Origin: Rhynchopus sp. YZ270_cl-10
Lineage: Eukaryota; Euglenozoa; Diplonemea; Diplonemida; Diplonemidae
Length of the DNA stretch: 64,000 nt
Assembly: GCA_964035575.1 (NCBI GenBank)
Contig: OZ037876.1
Location: 868,001-932,000 of the forward strand
Direction: 5' to 3'
Shown here: piece by piece, positions 44,861-55,325 of the stretch
Numbering within the stretch: the first letter of the stretch is position 1
How the letters are laid out: the number at the start of each line of letters is the position of its first letter
Position numbers and translations under genes: made by a program
The notes under the pieces: model-generated
Seen by the model: only the letters and a program-made list of their open reading frames with translations
The model's database searches: none
What the model was told of the DNA's origin: nothing

Positions 44861-45640
44861 ACACAAGATATCGTGTTTTCAAAGCTACCGTTTTATCTCC
44901 TTTACGGGAGTCGTGAGGTTTCTTATCCAACAGGACACTTACAAGATGAAGACACCGCTATTTAGGGACTGCGTCAGATTGTACCGATGCTGCGAAACTG
45001 TCAAAAAAAATCTTTTGCCATTCTCAACGGTAGCACGGTCCGACATACTTACCCATATGCAGACGTCCCTTCTATAAGACAGTACCACTACAGTTCGAAA
45101 TAATCGGACAAAAATAATGGGGGAAAGAACGAGGGCAAAGCGACGCCTTTGCCAAAAATACGACGGATGCGAGAAGCAAAGAAAGATCGGGTCTTTTGTT
45201 TGTGCGCTCAAAGCCGGGAAAACAAAAAGGTGAAAAAATGTGTTAAACTGAAGTACGGTTGTTGTGGTTAATTGAGTACTCAAAGAAAACAAGCAAGCTT
45301 CTGTTTTTTCAATCCGTTTTGTTTGCCCTGCAGCGCTGCCTCCAATCTTTTTAGAATTGACATCAAGTTGTTTTATCAAAAAAAAAAGAAGAAGAAGAAA
45401 AAAAGAAAACTCGCATCCTGAATATGCGCACTCATCTTTTTAAAGTACAGACTAATCGAAGCGGGTTGCTTATTTGCAGATTTAACAGACATCTACGTAT
45501 TTCATGCACCTACCAACACTACGAGCAATTTTGAGGGCCGTTTAAAAAAAAAAAAAACATCACGTTCCAAACGACTGAGATTTGAGTAATAAGTGAAGTA
45601 AAGCACGAAACCAAAAGAAAATAAGATAAAAAATGGCGAC

Positions 45641-45710
45641 ACGTTGATAATGCAAAACGCCTCTGGGACGCAGGCACACTAACACTCCGCGAGATTTTGT
45701 CAAAAACCCC
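45641..45710 (+). repeat. Family C repeat
   Basis: CGTTGATAATGCAAAACGCC, TCTGGGACGCAGGCACAC, TAACACTCCGCGAGATTTTG. Confidence 0.85.
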
Positions 45711-45769
45711 GGAGTGTTGCATTTTTGAGAGTTGCTGACGGAAAATGTAAGCAAGACAATGAAAAGATG

Positions 45770-45834
45770 GTCGACTTGAAATACAAAGCCCTCTCGTAAC
45801 AGTGTACCCATATCCAGTACACCGCGAGCGAACC
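45770..45834 (+). repeat. Family F repeat, partial
   Basis: GTCGACTTGAAATACAAAGC, CCTCTCGTAACAGTGTACCC. The right half is replaced by unrelated sequence. A family A copy follows. Confidence 0.75.
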
Positions 45835-45860
45835 TGAACCCTTTCGAGCCGAAAAAAAAA

Positions 45861-45972
45861 CTTGATGAGATGAACCTAAGCCTCTCAGTGCTAAGCTTCA
45901 AAAAAAAAGTGAAGTTGACAGTGACCAATATCTCTACAGACCCAGACACTGAGACCCCAAAGAGGGTTAGCG
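45861..45972 (+). repeat. Family A hairpin followed by a family C repeat
   Basis: A: CTTGATGAGATGAACCTAAG, CCTCTCAGT, GCTAAG (45861-45899). C: AAGTGAAGTTGACAGTGACC, CAGACCCAGACACTGAG (45907-45972), diverged. Confidence 0.7.
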
Positions 45973-46057
45973 AGTCCGTACATAGGGACTAGCATATGAT
46001 GTTTCACACGAAGGAGCTCAAGAGAAAGAAAGAGAAAGAAGAAAAAAAAACAAAGAA

Positions 46058-46100
46058 AAGTTTTTGAGATGGACCTAAGCCTCTCGTGCTTAGTCACCTT
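46058..46100 (+). repeat. Family A hairpin repeat, near-consensus
   Basis: AAGTTTTTGAGATGGACC, TAAGC, CTCTCGT, GCTTAGTCACCTT. Confidence 0.88.
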
Positions 46101-46150
46101 TCAACAAAACTGTGGAAAAATATTTTTTTTTTTTGAAAAGGTGCGTCTGG

Positions 46151-46254
46151 GTTACTGAGGAAGCCAATTACAGTATACGGTATTTTAAGTATACTTTAAA
46201 CCATAATTCCCGAACAAAGTATACGCATACTTTAAACGCACTACCTCAGTAAAC
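46151..46254. repeat. Foldback element, about 104 bp
   Basis: GTTACTGAGGAAG at the left and CTACCTCAGTAAAC at the right are inverted. Inner arms (AAGTATACTTTAAA, AAAGTATACGCATACTTTAA) add more pairing. Confidence 0.65.
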
Positions 46255-46536
46255 ACAAAAAAAAAAACAGACACCCTCTGATCACGGTACCAGAAAGGTC
46301 TTAAAGAAGATTTTTTTTTTTCACGGACTCAAATCTTCTTCTTCCTGATCAAGATCCTGACAATTTGTGTGTGTTTTTTTTTTTTTTTGTGTTTTTTTCT
46401 CTCTTGCTTAGAATGGGGTAGGATGTACCGTTTCCGCTGCTTTTTAACACCGGCATTTGCATTTTCGGAATCCGCCCGGCCAGTGGTGGGGTCAATTTGA
46501 CGAAATGGACAAGTTCTCGTTTTTGGTCAATTTCCG

Positions 46537-47205
46537 CACAGTACACAGTACACAGTACACAGTACACAGTACACAGTACACAGTACACAGTACACAGTAC
46601 ACAGTACACAGTACACAGTACACAGTACACAGTACACAGTACACAGTACACAGTACACAGTACACAGTACACAGTACACAGTACACAGTACACAGTACAC
46701 AGTACACAGTACACAGTACACAGTACACAGTACACAGTACACAGTACACAGTACACAGTACACAGTACACAGTACACAGTACACAGTACACAGTACACAG
46801 TACACAGTACACAGTACACAGTACACAGTACACAGTACACAGTACACAGTACACAGTACACAGTACACAGTACACAGTACACAGTACACAGTACACAGTA
46901 CACAGTACACAGTACACAGTACACAGTACACAGTACACAGTACACAGTACACAGTACACAGTACACAGTACACAGTACACAGTACACAGTACACAGTACA
47001 CAGTACACAGTACACAGTACACAGTACACAGTACACAGTACACAGTACACAGTACACAGTACACAGTACACAGTACACAGTACACAGTACACAGTACACA
47101 GTACACAGTACACAGTACACAGTACACAGTACACAGTACACAGTACACAGTACACAGTACACAGTACACAGTACACAGTACACAGTACACAGTACACAGT
47201 ACAGA
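46537..47205 (+). repeat. Perfect tandem heptamer (ACACAGT)n, about 95 copies
   Basis: About 669 bp of the 7-bp unit ACACAGT with no interruption visible. As 7 is not a multiple of 3 and the unit contains no stop in any register on either strand, open frames run through it in several frames; these are artefacts, not genes. Confidence 0.97.
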
Positions 47206-47510
47206 TATTCCTCCCCTACAATATTGTGGGGAATAATAAAATAATGTGAAAAAAGCTCGTTTCATTCCCACCTACTACGTCTCCTGCGCTTTCATTACCT
47301 TCCCACTCCATTCTTGGAACTATGGTTAGGCTGGGGCCTGTCGAAAAAAAACAAGAAGAAAAAAAAAAAACACAAATTGTCAGGATCTTGAAAAATCCTG
47401 GGGAAAAAAAACACAAGTGTCAGGATTTCCAGGAATCCTGAAAAAACACAAATATCTTCCTTAAGATCTTTATGGTACCGTGTCTGATTTCAAAAGAAAA
47501 TAAATTGTTT

Positions 47511-47552
47511 TTGTGTGAGATGATCCCAAGCCTGTCGTGCTGAGCCACCTAA
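47511..47552 (+). repeat. Family A hairpin with compensated stem
   Basis: GTGAGATGATCCCAAGCC, TGTCGT, GCTGAGCCACC. Several stem bases differ from consensus. Confidence 0.65.
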
Positions 47553-47790
47553 GAAGTGGAGGAAAGAGAAGTGATTTTGACCTTTTTACAAAATAAAAAA
47601 AGGGAAAGTTGCAAAAGATGAAGATAGTTCGGTTGTTGTTGTTTTTTTTTGAACACTACTGATTTATTTTTTTTTGGGGGAGCGGCTTGTACAGGGAAAG
47701 AAAAAAAAGGCAACTTCCCCATCCAGGCCTGTCAGCTTTGCTAGACACATGGCCTGGAATTATTGCGAATCAAGTTTTTCTTTATTTTTT

Positions 47791-47837
47791 TGATAATCTG
47801 TTTGGAGTGTAGCTGCCAAAGACAGTCTTCACTGTCC
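47791..47837 (+). repeat. Family D repeat, short subtype
   Basis: GATAATCTGTTTGGAGTGTA, GCTGCCAAAGACAGTCTTCA, CTGTCC. The same subtype occurs at 53596 and 39065 (GTAGCTGCC...GACAGTCTTCGC). Confidence 0.7.
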
Positions 47838-48053
47838 ATTTAAATGGATGACTCAAAAAAAAGGATGACAGTGAGTAGGAAAAAAAACTTGAAAAGATGG
47901 AGATGGACATGAAGCATCTTTCCAAGAGGAAAAAGAAAAAAGGTGGATTTTTGATAATAATTGCAGCCTCGTGGGCCGGAAAACGTAACAAAAAAATACC
48001 ACATCTGCGTTCATATGATAGAAACTGTAGTGGTTGGGACTGCCTAAAGAACG

Positions 48054-48098
48054 AAAAGTTTATAAGATGACCCTAAGCCTCCCGTGCTTAGTCACCTT
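48054..48098 (+). repeat. Family A hairpin repeat, near-consensus
   Basis: GAAAAGTTTATAAGATGACC, CTAAGC, CTCCCGT, GCTTAGTCACCTT. Confidence 0.9.
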
Positions 48099-48470
48099 AT
48101 CATATTCGTTATCGCGGAGCAACAGCTGCACAGGTTTCCACAAGTTTGTTGTAGAGAAATTGGGGCAGATTCCCTACATTGCTACAGTTCTAACATATGC
48201 GCACACATGGGCAGATGGGAAGCAAATGATAGGCTAGAAATAGACTAAACGAACCTGAAAGCAGGGGGACACACCACTTGCACCTGACAACTTGCAAAAC
48301 AAAACAAAGCAAAATAAGAAGAAAAAGAAAAAACAAAAGAATCATGTGGAAACAAATAAAAATGGGGAGAAGGAAATGCCGGATGCAAAACGCCTCGGTG
48401 GGCGCAGCGTAAACCGAAAAAAAAAGGGGGGGGTTGAATTAAATTGAGGATTTACTGGGAGGGTTTTTAA

Positions 48471-48494
48471 AATACAAGACCCAGGTCTTGTATT
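48471..48494. repeat. Perfect palindrome
   Basis: AATACAAGACC CA GGTCTTGTATT, 11-bp arms. Confidence 0.85.
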
Positions 48495-48810
48495 CAGCGA
48501 ACGGTCTAAATTGGGGTTCCTAAGGAAAAAAAGGGACCCTTTGAGATTTCGGTATTTTTTTCCAAGAGGCCCCAGACCCAATTCTCAGGGCGTCTTGCAT
48601 ATTGGAGGGTAATTGTATTTAACCACGCCCCCGCTTGGTTCACAGAGTTCCCACATGAACACTTTGTGCCCGAATGTGCCATGCACTTAAAATAGGATGA
48701 CATTCGTCCCTCCCCCAGTAACAGCAAAAGTGGAAAAAATGTGTATTTTTCGGGGAGTTTTTTTGCCCCAAAGTTGCGTTAATTTTTTTTATATTTTTTT
48801 TTTAGTGTTC

Positions 48811-48850
48811 GACAAATCACCCAAAGAGTAGATTCCGTACACCACCTTTT
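48811..48850 (+). repeat. Family E repeat (diverged)
   Basis: TAGTGTTCGACAAATCACCC, AGAGTAGATTCCGTACACC. Confidence 0.5.
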
Positions 48851-49012
48851 TGCTACCCTCTCTTTTTTTGAAGGGAACCTAGGATTATTTACAGACGGAA
48901 CAACACACCCCTCCCCATCCATGAACGTTTAGCATGCAACATTCTCTCTGAATACCCCATCCCTCCCTCCCTCCTCCTCCAAGAAATATTACAAAAAAAA
49001 TACATTTTTTTT

Positions 49013-50206
49013 TTAGAAAACACTACGCGTATAGGGAAGGTCTTTGAACGATGTCCTCCGCTTCAGAGGGTGTTCGCTTGCAGTGTTGTAGAGGCTGTCG
49101 AGGTTGGAGGAGTGCGGAGAGCGTGAGTGCGCCGAGAGGAAGGAGGCGAGGGAGGCTTCCCCTTCAACTCTACGGTAGGACGACGGTGGAGGAGTGGTGA
49201 TCGGGCTGTAGGAGGGTCCGAGCGTGCCGAGGGTACCCCCTGACAGAGACCGCCTCGTCGAGACCCCCTCCGACGACCCCTGGAGCGAGTCGTACACCTC
49301 GCAGAACTCCCGCCAGAATCGATCCTTCTTCTTCTTCTTCTTGGACCGCTGCTTCCTCCGTGCGTCTCTCTCCATTTTGCGTTGATGTGACGCATCCTCC
49401 TCATCATACGCAGTAGACGGAGGTATATACGGCTCCGGCACCGTCTCCGGCACCGGGTCTGGGATGTATTGAATCGGTGGGGGTGCGACGTACATTGGAG
49501 GCGATTCTTCCTCTTCCTCCTGCTCAACAACCGGCGGAACGTATTCTTCGACTTTCCGTTCTTCGATGACAGGAGCAACTTCTTGCAACTTGATGGGTTC
49601 AGGTTGGATACCAAGACGAGCCCGCATTTCCGATCGAAGCGCAGCTTCAACCGCCTCATCGCGAGGAAGAATAACACTCTTTACACCTCCGTTTTTTTTC
49701 AAATCTTGCAGCTTTGCTCGTGGTCCTCTGTAGCCATTGGTTTTTTTGCCACGCGCAGGGAATATTCTGGATACTTCGGCAGCGTTTGTAAGACGGAAAC
49801 GGATTTTGTAGTTGTGGACTGCGAACCGCGCGTTGTAGATGAGGTTGTTGAAGAAGAGCTTGGCAGACATCGCGCCTCTGCGTGGTGGGAAGCGGAGGAC
49901 CATGCAAGGCTCGTTGGGGTCGTTCATGATGATCGTCACGCAGACGCAGTTTTCAGAGGTCGCGCAAATCTCTGCAATCTGCTTCAAATAAATCAACCTC
50001 GCCACCCGGTTGGTTGCGCTGTCCAACACCGCAAGCATCGGGGTGCTGAGCACCAACAACCGCTGCTGGTGCTGCCGCTTTGTGCTCAGCTTCTCCCCCC
50101 GCAAAAACCCATAATATTTAGTCCCCTGAAACTGCTTGAGACTGGCACGTAAATCAGGGGGGACCACAACCGGCTGAGACGCCACATCACCGATTTGCGG
50201 CGCCAT
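49013..50206 (-). CDS. PH-like domain protein, paralogue of the gene at 39247
   Basis: 397 residues from the ATG at 50204-50206 (the frame is open a few codons further but without an ATG). A PH-like segment at residues about 20-150 (QQRLLVLSTPMLAVLDSATN, EPCMVLRFPPRRG, YKIRFRL), then Pro/Glu-rich sequence, a basic stretch RKQRSKKKKKKDRFWREF near residue 295, and a serine-rich tail. It shares order and key motifs with the 39247-40587 protein (EPxMVL, D-x-FW-x-x-F-x-x-x-YD) but has no long proline-rich N-terminus. The acceptor CACCCACCCAG lies at 50237 with a second AG nearer the ATG. Function unknown; the pair defines a small gene family in this genome. Confidence 0.82.
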   Translation of the reverse strand: MAPQIGDVASQPVVVPPDLRASLKQFQGTKYYGFLRGEKLSTKRQHQQRLLVLSTPMLAVLDSATNRVARLIYLKQIAEICATSENCVCVTIIMNDPNEPCMVLRFPPRRGAMSAKLFFNNLIYNARFAVHNYKIRFRLTNAAEVSRIFPARGKKTNGYRGPRAKLQDLKKNGGVKSVILPRDEAVEAALRSEMRARLGIQPEPIKLQEVAPVIEERKVEEYVPPVVEQEEEEESPPMYVAPPPIQYIPDPVPETVPEPYIPPSTAYDEEDASHQRKMERDARRKQRSKKKKKKDRFWREFCEVYDSLQGSSEGVSTRRSLSGGTLGTLGPSYSPITTPPPSSYRRVEGEASLASFLSAHSRSPHSSNLDSLYNTASEHPLKRRTSFKDLPYTRSVF

Positions 50207-51052
50207 TTTGCCTTCAAAAAGCAAAACTGTGACTTCCTGGGTGGGTGGTGGTGGTGGTGGTGGGAGGAGGAGGGAGGAGGCTTGTGGTAATGGAAAGGGG
50301 GTGGTAAATGAAGCTAAGAAGAAGCCGGTGCTTTAGTCAGGTTGTCGGCTTGATTGCAACCGATTTTCACAACATCAGTGATATTTGTAAGCATTGGCTT
50401 GGTTTTTTGTCAGAAATAAACGTCATTTTCCTCTGAAGTTTTGGTATGTGCTGAGAAAAGAGGGAAGGTAGAGAGAAATTTTATTTTGTTGACTTTTTCT
50501 GCTTTTTTTTTTTGACATTTGTAGTTTTTTTTTTTGTGTATTTTTTTTTTTTTTTCTTCTCGAGTGCGCGAGAGGGGAAGAGGTGAGAGAGAGAAAAAGA
50601 GAAAGGGTTGGGTGCGAGGAGGGGGGAGAGCTGAATTTTCTTTTCTGTTGATCCCCCTCCACACCCCCCCAGCAACACCCATCCCCGTGCTCCTGCAATT
50701 CGCACAAATTCACGCCCACACACAGTGACGATGTTACTAGGTTTTTGGTGACATGACATGCGAACAATTTTTTTCGGGAAAATTTCGACCCCTAGGTTGG
50801 GTCTTGGGGCACCAAAAATGCAAAAAAAAAAATAACGCAAGAATCGGGTGTTTTGACCATCGGTACCTGGGTAAATGTGAAGCATGTCATGTAACATGTC
50901 ATATCACCAAAAAAATTTAGGAACATCATCACCGCACGTGTTCCCGCCCCCCGCCCCCCCGTCCCCAGACCTGCACGCAACGAGGCTATATATCTCTTAG
51001 GGCCTACAGTCGGAGAGGAACTTCTGAAACGGACGCCCCTCATAATAAAAGA

Positions 51053-51093
51053 GAATTTATAAGATGAATATGCTACACTTGCACACACATCTT
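51053..51093 (+). repeat. Family B hairpin repeat
   Basis: AATTTATAAGATGAATATGC, TACACTT, GCACACACATCTT. Confidence 0.75.
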
Positions 51094-51104
51094 AAATGAA
51101 ATAA

Positions 51105-51162
51105 AATGCAAGTTGCTGACGCAGGCCAACCTCCAACCACACCAGCCCCCGATGAAAGCACA
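51105..51162 (+). repeat. Family C-related repeat
   Basis: AAATGCAAGTTGCTGACGCA, GGCCAACCTCC, ACCAGCCCCCGATGAAAGCA. Same subtype as 38701-38768. Confidence 0.65.
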
Positions 51163-51171
51163 AAAAATAAA

Positions 51172-51210
51172 ATTGAAAAATGAATGTGCCCTACGTGAGC
51201 ACACATCAAT
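51172..51210 (+). repeat. Family B hairpin repeat
   Basis: TTGAAAAATGAATGTGCC, CTACGT, GAGCACACATC. Confidence 0.7.
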
Positions 51211-51523
51211 TACGAGCGACATCACCCCTTGCTCAAGACGGAATCCAGACGCGGTTCCAAAAACACACAAAAACCTGCAAAAGCTTTCTTCCCTTCCTCC
51301 CTTTGCGACTCTGTTTTGCCTGAAAAAAAAAAATTGTTGGAAAATAGTGTAGCTAGCCAACCCATTCTTATATTTGCGCAAAACCTTGGTTGTTGTTTGG
51401 GGTTTTTTTTTGTTGTTGTTTCGAACACATTTGTACACTTTGTGTGTGCGTGTGGCAAGTCCTTGTACTTTTTGATTCAGCGAACACAAAAAAAGAAAAA
51501 AAGAAGAAAAAAGAAAAAGAAAA

Positions 51524-51560
51524 ATTTGCAAGATGACCATAAGCCTTACATTAGTCATCA
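51524..51560 (+). repeat. Family A hairpin repeat (worn)
   Basis: ATTTGCAAGATGACCATAAG, CCTTACA, TTAGTCATC. Confidence 0.6.
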
Positions 51561-51723
51561 AAAAAGGTTCTCAAATTTTCTTTGTTTTAAAAAAAAAAAT
51601 GGGCAAGCCAGGCTCTCTCGGGGGCATCACCCCTCCTTTATTTTGAGGGGGGGAGGGGGTGGAGGTTGAGGGGAAAAGTGCATGGCAGAACCACACAAAA
51701 ACCTTGTTTTGCTATTTTTTTTT

Positions 51724-51786
51724 GTAGTTTTGACAATCACCCTGTCCGAGGGCGGGTTCTGTACACAAAGTCGCCCGAAGGCTTTT
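51724..51786 (+). repeat. Family E repeat, near-consensus
   Basis: GTAGTTTTGACAATCACCCT, GTCCGAGGGCGGGTTCTGTA, CACAAAGTCGCCCGAAGGCT. Confidence 0.9.
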
Positions 51787-51799
51787 TACTTTTTTGATA

Positions 51800-51907
51800 G
51801 AGTGTCAGGGCTGGAGGAAGAATTTGGGATTTTGAAGAAAAGAATAAAATTCTCTCCCGGTCTTGAGACCAGATTCTAGCTCCCACCTCCAGCCCTGAGT
51901 GTCAGGG
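51800..51907. repeat. Foldback element flanked by a short direct repeat
   Basis: TCAGGGCTGGAGG (51805-51817) and CCTCCAGCCCTGA (51886-51898) are perfect 13-bp inverted ends. GAGTGTCAGGG occurs at both borders (51800-51810, 51897-51907), which may include a target-site duplication. A second stem GGTCT..AGACC lies inside. Confidence 0.75.
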
Positions 51908-53490
51908 TCAGCAATAGGTTTTGTCGTGTTTGGCTTTAAAAAAAAAACAAAAACAAAAAAAAAAGAAAACACGACCCTCTCCCAGATGTCGCTGGACAAC
52001 ACACCAGCGTTTAGCATTCTGTCGCTATGTTTTTTATTTTTTATTTTTGGGTATAAGAGGGACCTTCTTTGTTTTGCTTAGGGACTTTCCTCGCTTCTGA
52101 GTGCTGTAGTAGCTCCGCGAAAGGGGAAAGCAGATATTCCAAAAGACGCGACGAAAGGCAACATCCCTTGGAAAGTTTATTTATGTTATTTTGTTGGATT
52201 CAAGTCGCCGCCACAGCAATCTGCACCAACTTTTTTTTTTGGGAGAAGCAGCAACAAATGTGGCACGGGAGGGGATGGGAGATGTGTGGTACGGGATACT
52301 AAAACGTACGAACAAGGCAAGAGGTACCATGTGGGGCTAGCTTGGTGGTTTGGTGTGGTAGTGGGGGGGGGAAGTGGGGAAGTTTTTTTTTTTCTCCATA
52401 TTTTTTTTTTTTTTTTTTTTTGCTGTCAATCAGCAGGCATATAACCTAATCCTTTTGAAATTTCCCCCCCAAAAAAAAAATTCCACATTTAGGATATAGC
52501 CTGAATCAGCGCTCTCTCTCTCTCTCTCTCCTCCCTTTTGTTGCTTTTGCTCTCTATTTGAACGGGCCTGACCAAAATCAACAAAACGGCCTGTCATATT
52601 ATATTCTGACAGTATCCTTTTCTGCATTTAAAAATGAGTCTAAAATTGTGACCCATATTTTAAAAAAAAAGCCACACTGAATCGCCCTCAGTAAGCAAAC
52701 TACTTTTTGCTAAAAAAAACAGAAAAAGAAAAAGAAACAAAGAGGTAGCCCAAAGACCTCCGGAGGAAAGAAATGTACCCAGGCTCCGTACCCCCCCTCC
52801 TCCTCCTCCTCCTCCCCTCCCCCTCCCCAGAGAGGGGTAAAAACAGTAGGTGGTAAGGGAAAAAGAAAGGTTGATTCTCTCTGTTTCTGAGGGGGGTAAT
52901 ATAAAAAAAAAAACAAAAAAACAAAACAACTCCCCCCATCGCTTCAAAGGAAGGAGCGTATTGAATCTGTTTTGCCCCATCCCTCCAAAAAGAAAGAAAT
53001 AAATAAATACCCAAAAAAAACCCTCCGCATCCACATTCATAAGTCATACAAGACAAAATAGAACCAGGATGCTCAAAAGGGGGGGAAGAGGGGGGGGAGG
53101 GAGGGGAAACAGGAAGAGGGGGAAAGCAAAACAAAAAATTGAAAATTTGGGAAACCAGCCGCGCGACTTTAGAAAAAGGGGGAACATTTTTTTTTACTTT
53201 TTTTTTTTGAATTTTTTTTTTCTTTTTTTTTGTTTTTTTGAAAAAGGTGAAATGACTCACGTGGAGGACACAATACATTTTTTGTTTTTGTTTTTTTTTT
53301 CCCCTGTCAAGTAATACGCAAAGGTGGACACACAAGGTGACAACTTGAAGGGAAAAAAACCAACCACCCAAAAAGAAATCGTGACATGGTGACAGAACAC
53401 ATATGCCACGAAAGAAAGCGAGGGGGACGCTTGAGAGGTGACACAAGTCCCAAATACTAAATTGAGATCACACGCACACCCACATTCTTA

Positions 53491-53642
53491 TTGTATTGAC
53501 AATTCCCCACCTGGGTTTTCGCACTCAGTGCCGCCCGAAGGCTAGGACTACCAACAGACATTTTTTTTTTTTCTTTTTGATATATTTTTTTTTGTTTGGT
53601 AATCTGTTGGGTTCCAGCTGCCACAAAAGCAAGGCAGTCTTT
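53491..53642 (+). repeat. Composite E-D repeat
   Basis: Family E (TTGTATTGACAATTCCCC, TGCCGCCCGAAGGCTAGG) at 53491-53546, a T-rich spacer, then short-subtype D (GGTAATCTGTTGGGTTCC, AGCTGCCAC, AAGGCAGTCTTTC) at 53596-53642. Confidence 0.75.
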
Positions 53643-53774
53643 CAACCCCACAACAGACACTTTTTATTTTTCTTCGTTTGTTTGCTCCCACGCGTCAACA
53701 CACATCACACGGTGGCCTTTAAGCGAATCATTAAAAGGCAGTTTTTTTCCCCCCCCAACCCCCCCAAAAAAAAA

Positions 53775-53800
53775 ACTTGAAAGATGCATGATACATCTTA
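53775..53800 (+). repeat. Family B mini-hairpin
   Basis: CTTGAAAGATGCATGATACA, TCTT. The loop and inner stem are lost. Confidence 0.55.
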
Positions 53801-53921
53801 AAAAGGTAGAAATCCTAACACCAAACAGAAAAACGGATCAAAGAACAAAGTATGGGGACGGGGCACGGGGGAGGGAGTTTTTGAAATATCGATATTTTTT
53901 TTTTTTTTTTTGTTTTGCTTT

Positions 53922-54856
53922 CTATTTGCAGCAGCCTCCCTTCTCCTTTGTTTTGGATCCTTGCTGAGGTTTCTGTGCGCGCTGTGCGTTTGCGCGTGTC
54001 TGATCAAAGTCGTCGTCGTCCGCAATCAGAACTGTGTTCTGCTTTGGCCGTGACGACACCGACCCTCCTGTCGATGCCCCACCCCGACCTCCCTTGCCGT
54101 TCTTGCTATTCCGTTGGGCCAACATCGCCTTCGTGAGGCGGAGGAAGCACTCGGATACACCCTTCCCGGTCTTGGCACTGCTGTAGATATGGTCGGCGTC
54201 AAGGTCTTTGCAATATTGCAGCACCATTGCTTCGTCAACCTGAGAGAAATGTAGTTTTAAAAGTTGCAAAAATAATACACCGTCTCAACTATTAAAGAAA
54301 ACTTTTACAAAGGGTAGTTGAAACGTAAAACGAATCTCATTCGTATTCATGCAAAAAAAACCCCCCAACTTTTACGGTCACCACCTGATCCTTGATAACT
54401 CGACTAGGAAAAGGGGAAGATTATTTACAGCCCTTTCGAATTTTTTTATTTTCGGGGGGGGAAAAAAAATCACACCTGTCTCTTAGATTGAAGATCGGCC
54501 TTGTTTCCTGCGACGCAAATCCGTATTTCTTCGCCGACCATTTTGCGGAGCTCCCGGACCCACTCTTTCACCTTTTCGAAGGTGTCCGCATCTGTGATGT
54601 CGTAGACCACCAGGGCACCGTGCGACTCTCTGTAGTAGATGGGGCCAAGCGCACGGAAGCGCTCCTGGCCTGCTGTGTCCCAGATCGAAATGTTCACGGT
54701 ACGGTCGTCGATATGCAACTTCTTCGACGAGTACATGTTAGCCTGCACGGTACTCTTCTGCGAATCGCTGAACTCATCCATGACATACCGTCTCACAAGC
54801 GACGTCTTCCCCACACGCCCCTCCCCAAGCAACACTATCTTAAACTTCTCCGCCAT
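53922..54856 (-). CDS. RAB21: Rab21-type small GTPase, two exons
   Basis: Exons 54476-54856 and 53922-54239 give 232 residues. The Rab motifs are intact: GEGRVGKT at 11-18, WDTAGQERF at 59-67, GNKAD at 117-121, SSAK at 147-150. The stretches ALGPIYYRESHGALVVYDIT and VKEWVRELRKM match Rab21 (early endosome, integrin and phagosome traffic) better than other Rabs. The C-terminus GGCCK has two cysteines for geranylgeranylation, with one extra lysine. The tail before it carries a DDDDFD patch. The intron (54240-54475, 236 nt) is the only one seen here whose donor is GTGTG instead of GTATG; its acceptor is TTTCTCTCAG. An AG acceptor for the 5' end is less clear than in other genes (TTTTTTGAG about 65 nt upstream). 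Confidence 0.94.
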
Positions 54857-54859
54857 TTT

Positions 54860-55325
54860 TTTTTATATCCGGGGCAACGAAAAGAAAAACTTTTTGTTGT
54901 TTGGGGGTTGTCTCTTTTCTCAAAAAAGATGTGTTTTTTTCTTTTCCTTTTTTGTGTTTTCTGTAGAATTTGTGGGGAGAGGAATAAGAGGGAAAAAAAT
55001 AGAAACTTAACACTCATCACACAAATAAAACCCATGGGAGAGGTTCTGGTGAAACGCACAACACCTCGACCTGTTTGGGTGAGGAGTGGCTCTGTCAGCG
55101 CGGTTCGTCCTTAGAAACCGCAAAAGTGTGTTCAAAATGCTTTGTTTCGATTTCCTCCTTCATGAGGTGACAAAAATAAAAAACTGACCATTTTTTTTTT
55201 TTTGTGTAAATTTGAAGACTGTAAATGAAATGAGGGTCTAAAAAAAAACTTTATCAAAAAAAACTGTGTTCTACAAAAGAGAGGATTATCACCTTTAAAG
55301 GAGCACCCCTCCCCCTTCTATCAAA
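54860..55325. other. Spacer between Rab21 and the SFI1-like gene
   Basis: About 470 bp, no gene and no family A-G repeat recognised. T- and C-rich on the Rab21 coding strand near 54880-54960, as expected for acceptor or polyadenylation sequence. Confidence 0.55.

Larger units (their letters stand above)
40598..49012. other. Intergenic spacer, 8.4 kb, repeat-dense
   Basis: The longest gene-free stretch. It holds repeats of all seven families, two foldbacks (42857-42960, 46151-46254), a 95-copy heptamer array (46537-47205) and a perfect palindrome (48471-48494). No protein gene or structural RNA gene is recognised. Confidence 0.65.
50237..53921. other. Intergenic spacer, 3.7 kb
   Basis: No gene recognised. 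Contents: hairpins B (51053, 51172), a C-related repeat (51105), D (51330, weak), A (51524), E (51724, 53491), a foldback (51800-51907), D (53596), B (53775). The stretch 52300-53330 is mostly purine or pyrimidine runs and gives only low-complexity frames. Confidence 0.65.

Noticed and set aside
46537-47205. The heptamer array as an internal telomere repeat
   Set aside because: ACACAGT is not a known telomeric unit, and euglenozoan telomeres are expected to be TTAGGG.
46349-47271. Several long open frames on both strands across the heptamer array
   Set aside because: They are produced by the 7-bp repeat, which has no stop in any register. No acceptor site, start context or non-repeat domain supports a gene.
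52700-53446. A 248-codon minus-strand frame
   Set aside because: The translation is dominated by F, K, G and P runs from homopolymers; no domain is visible.
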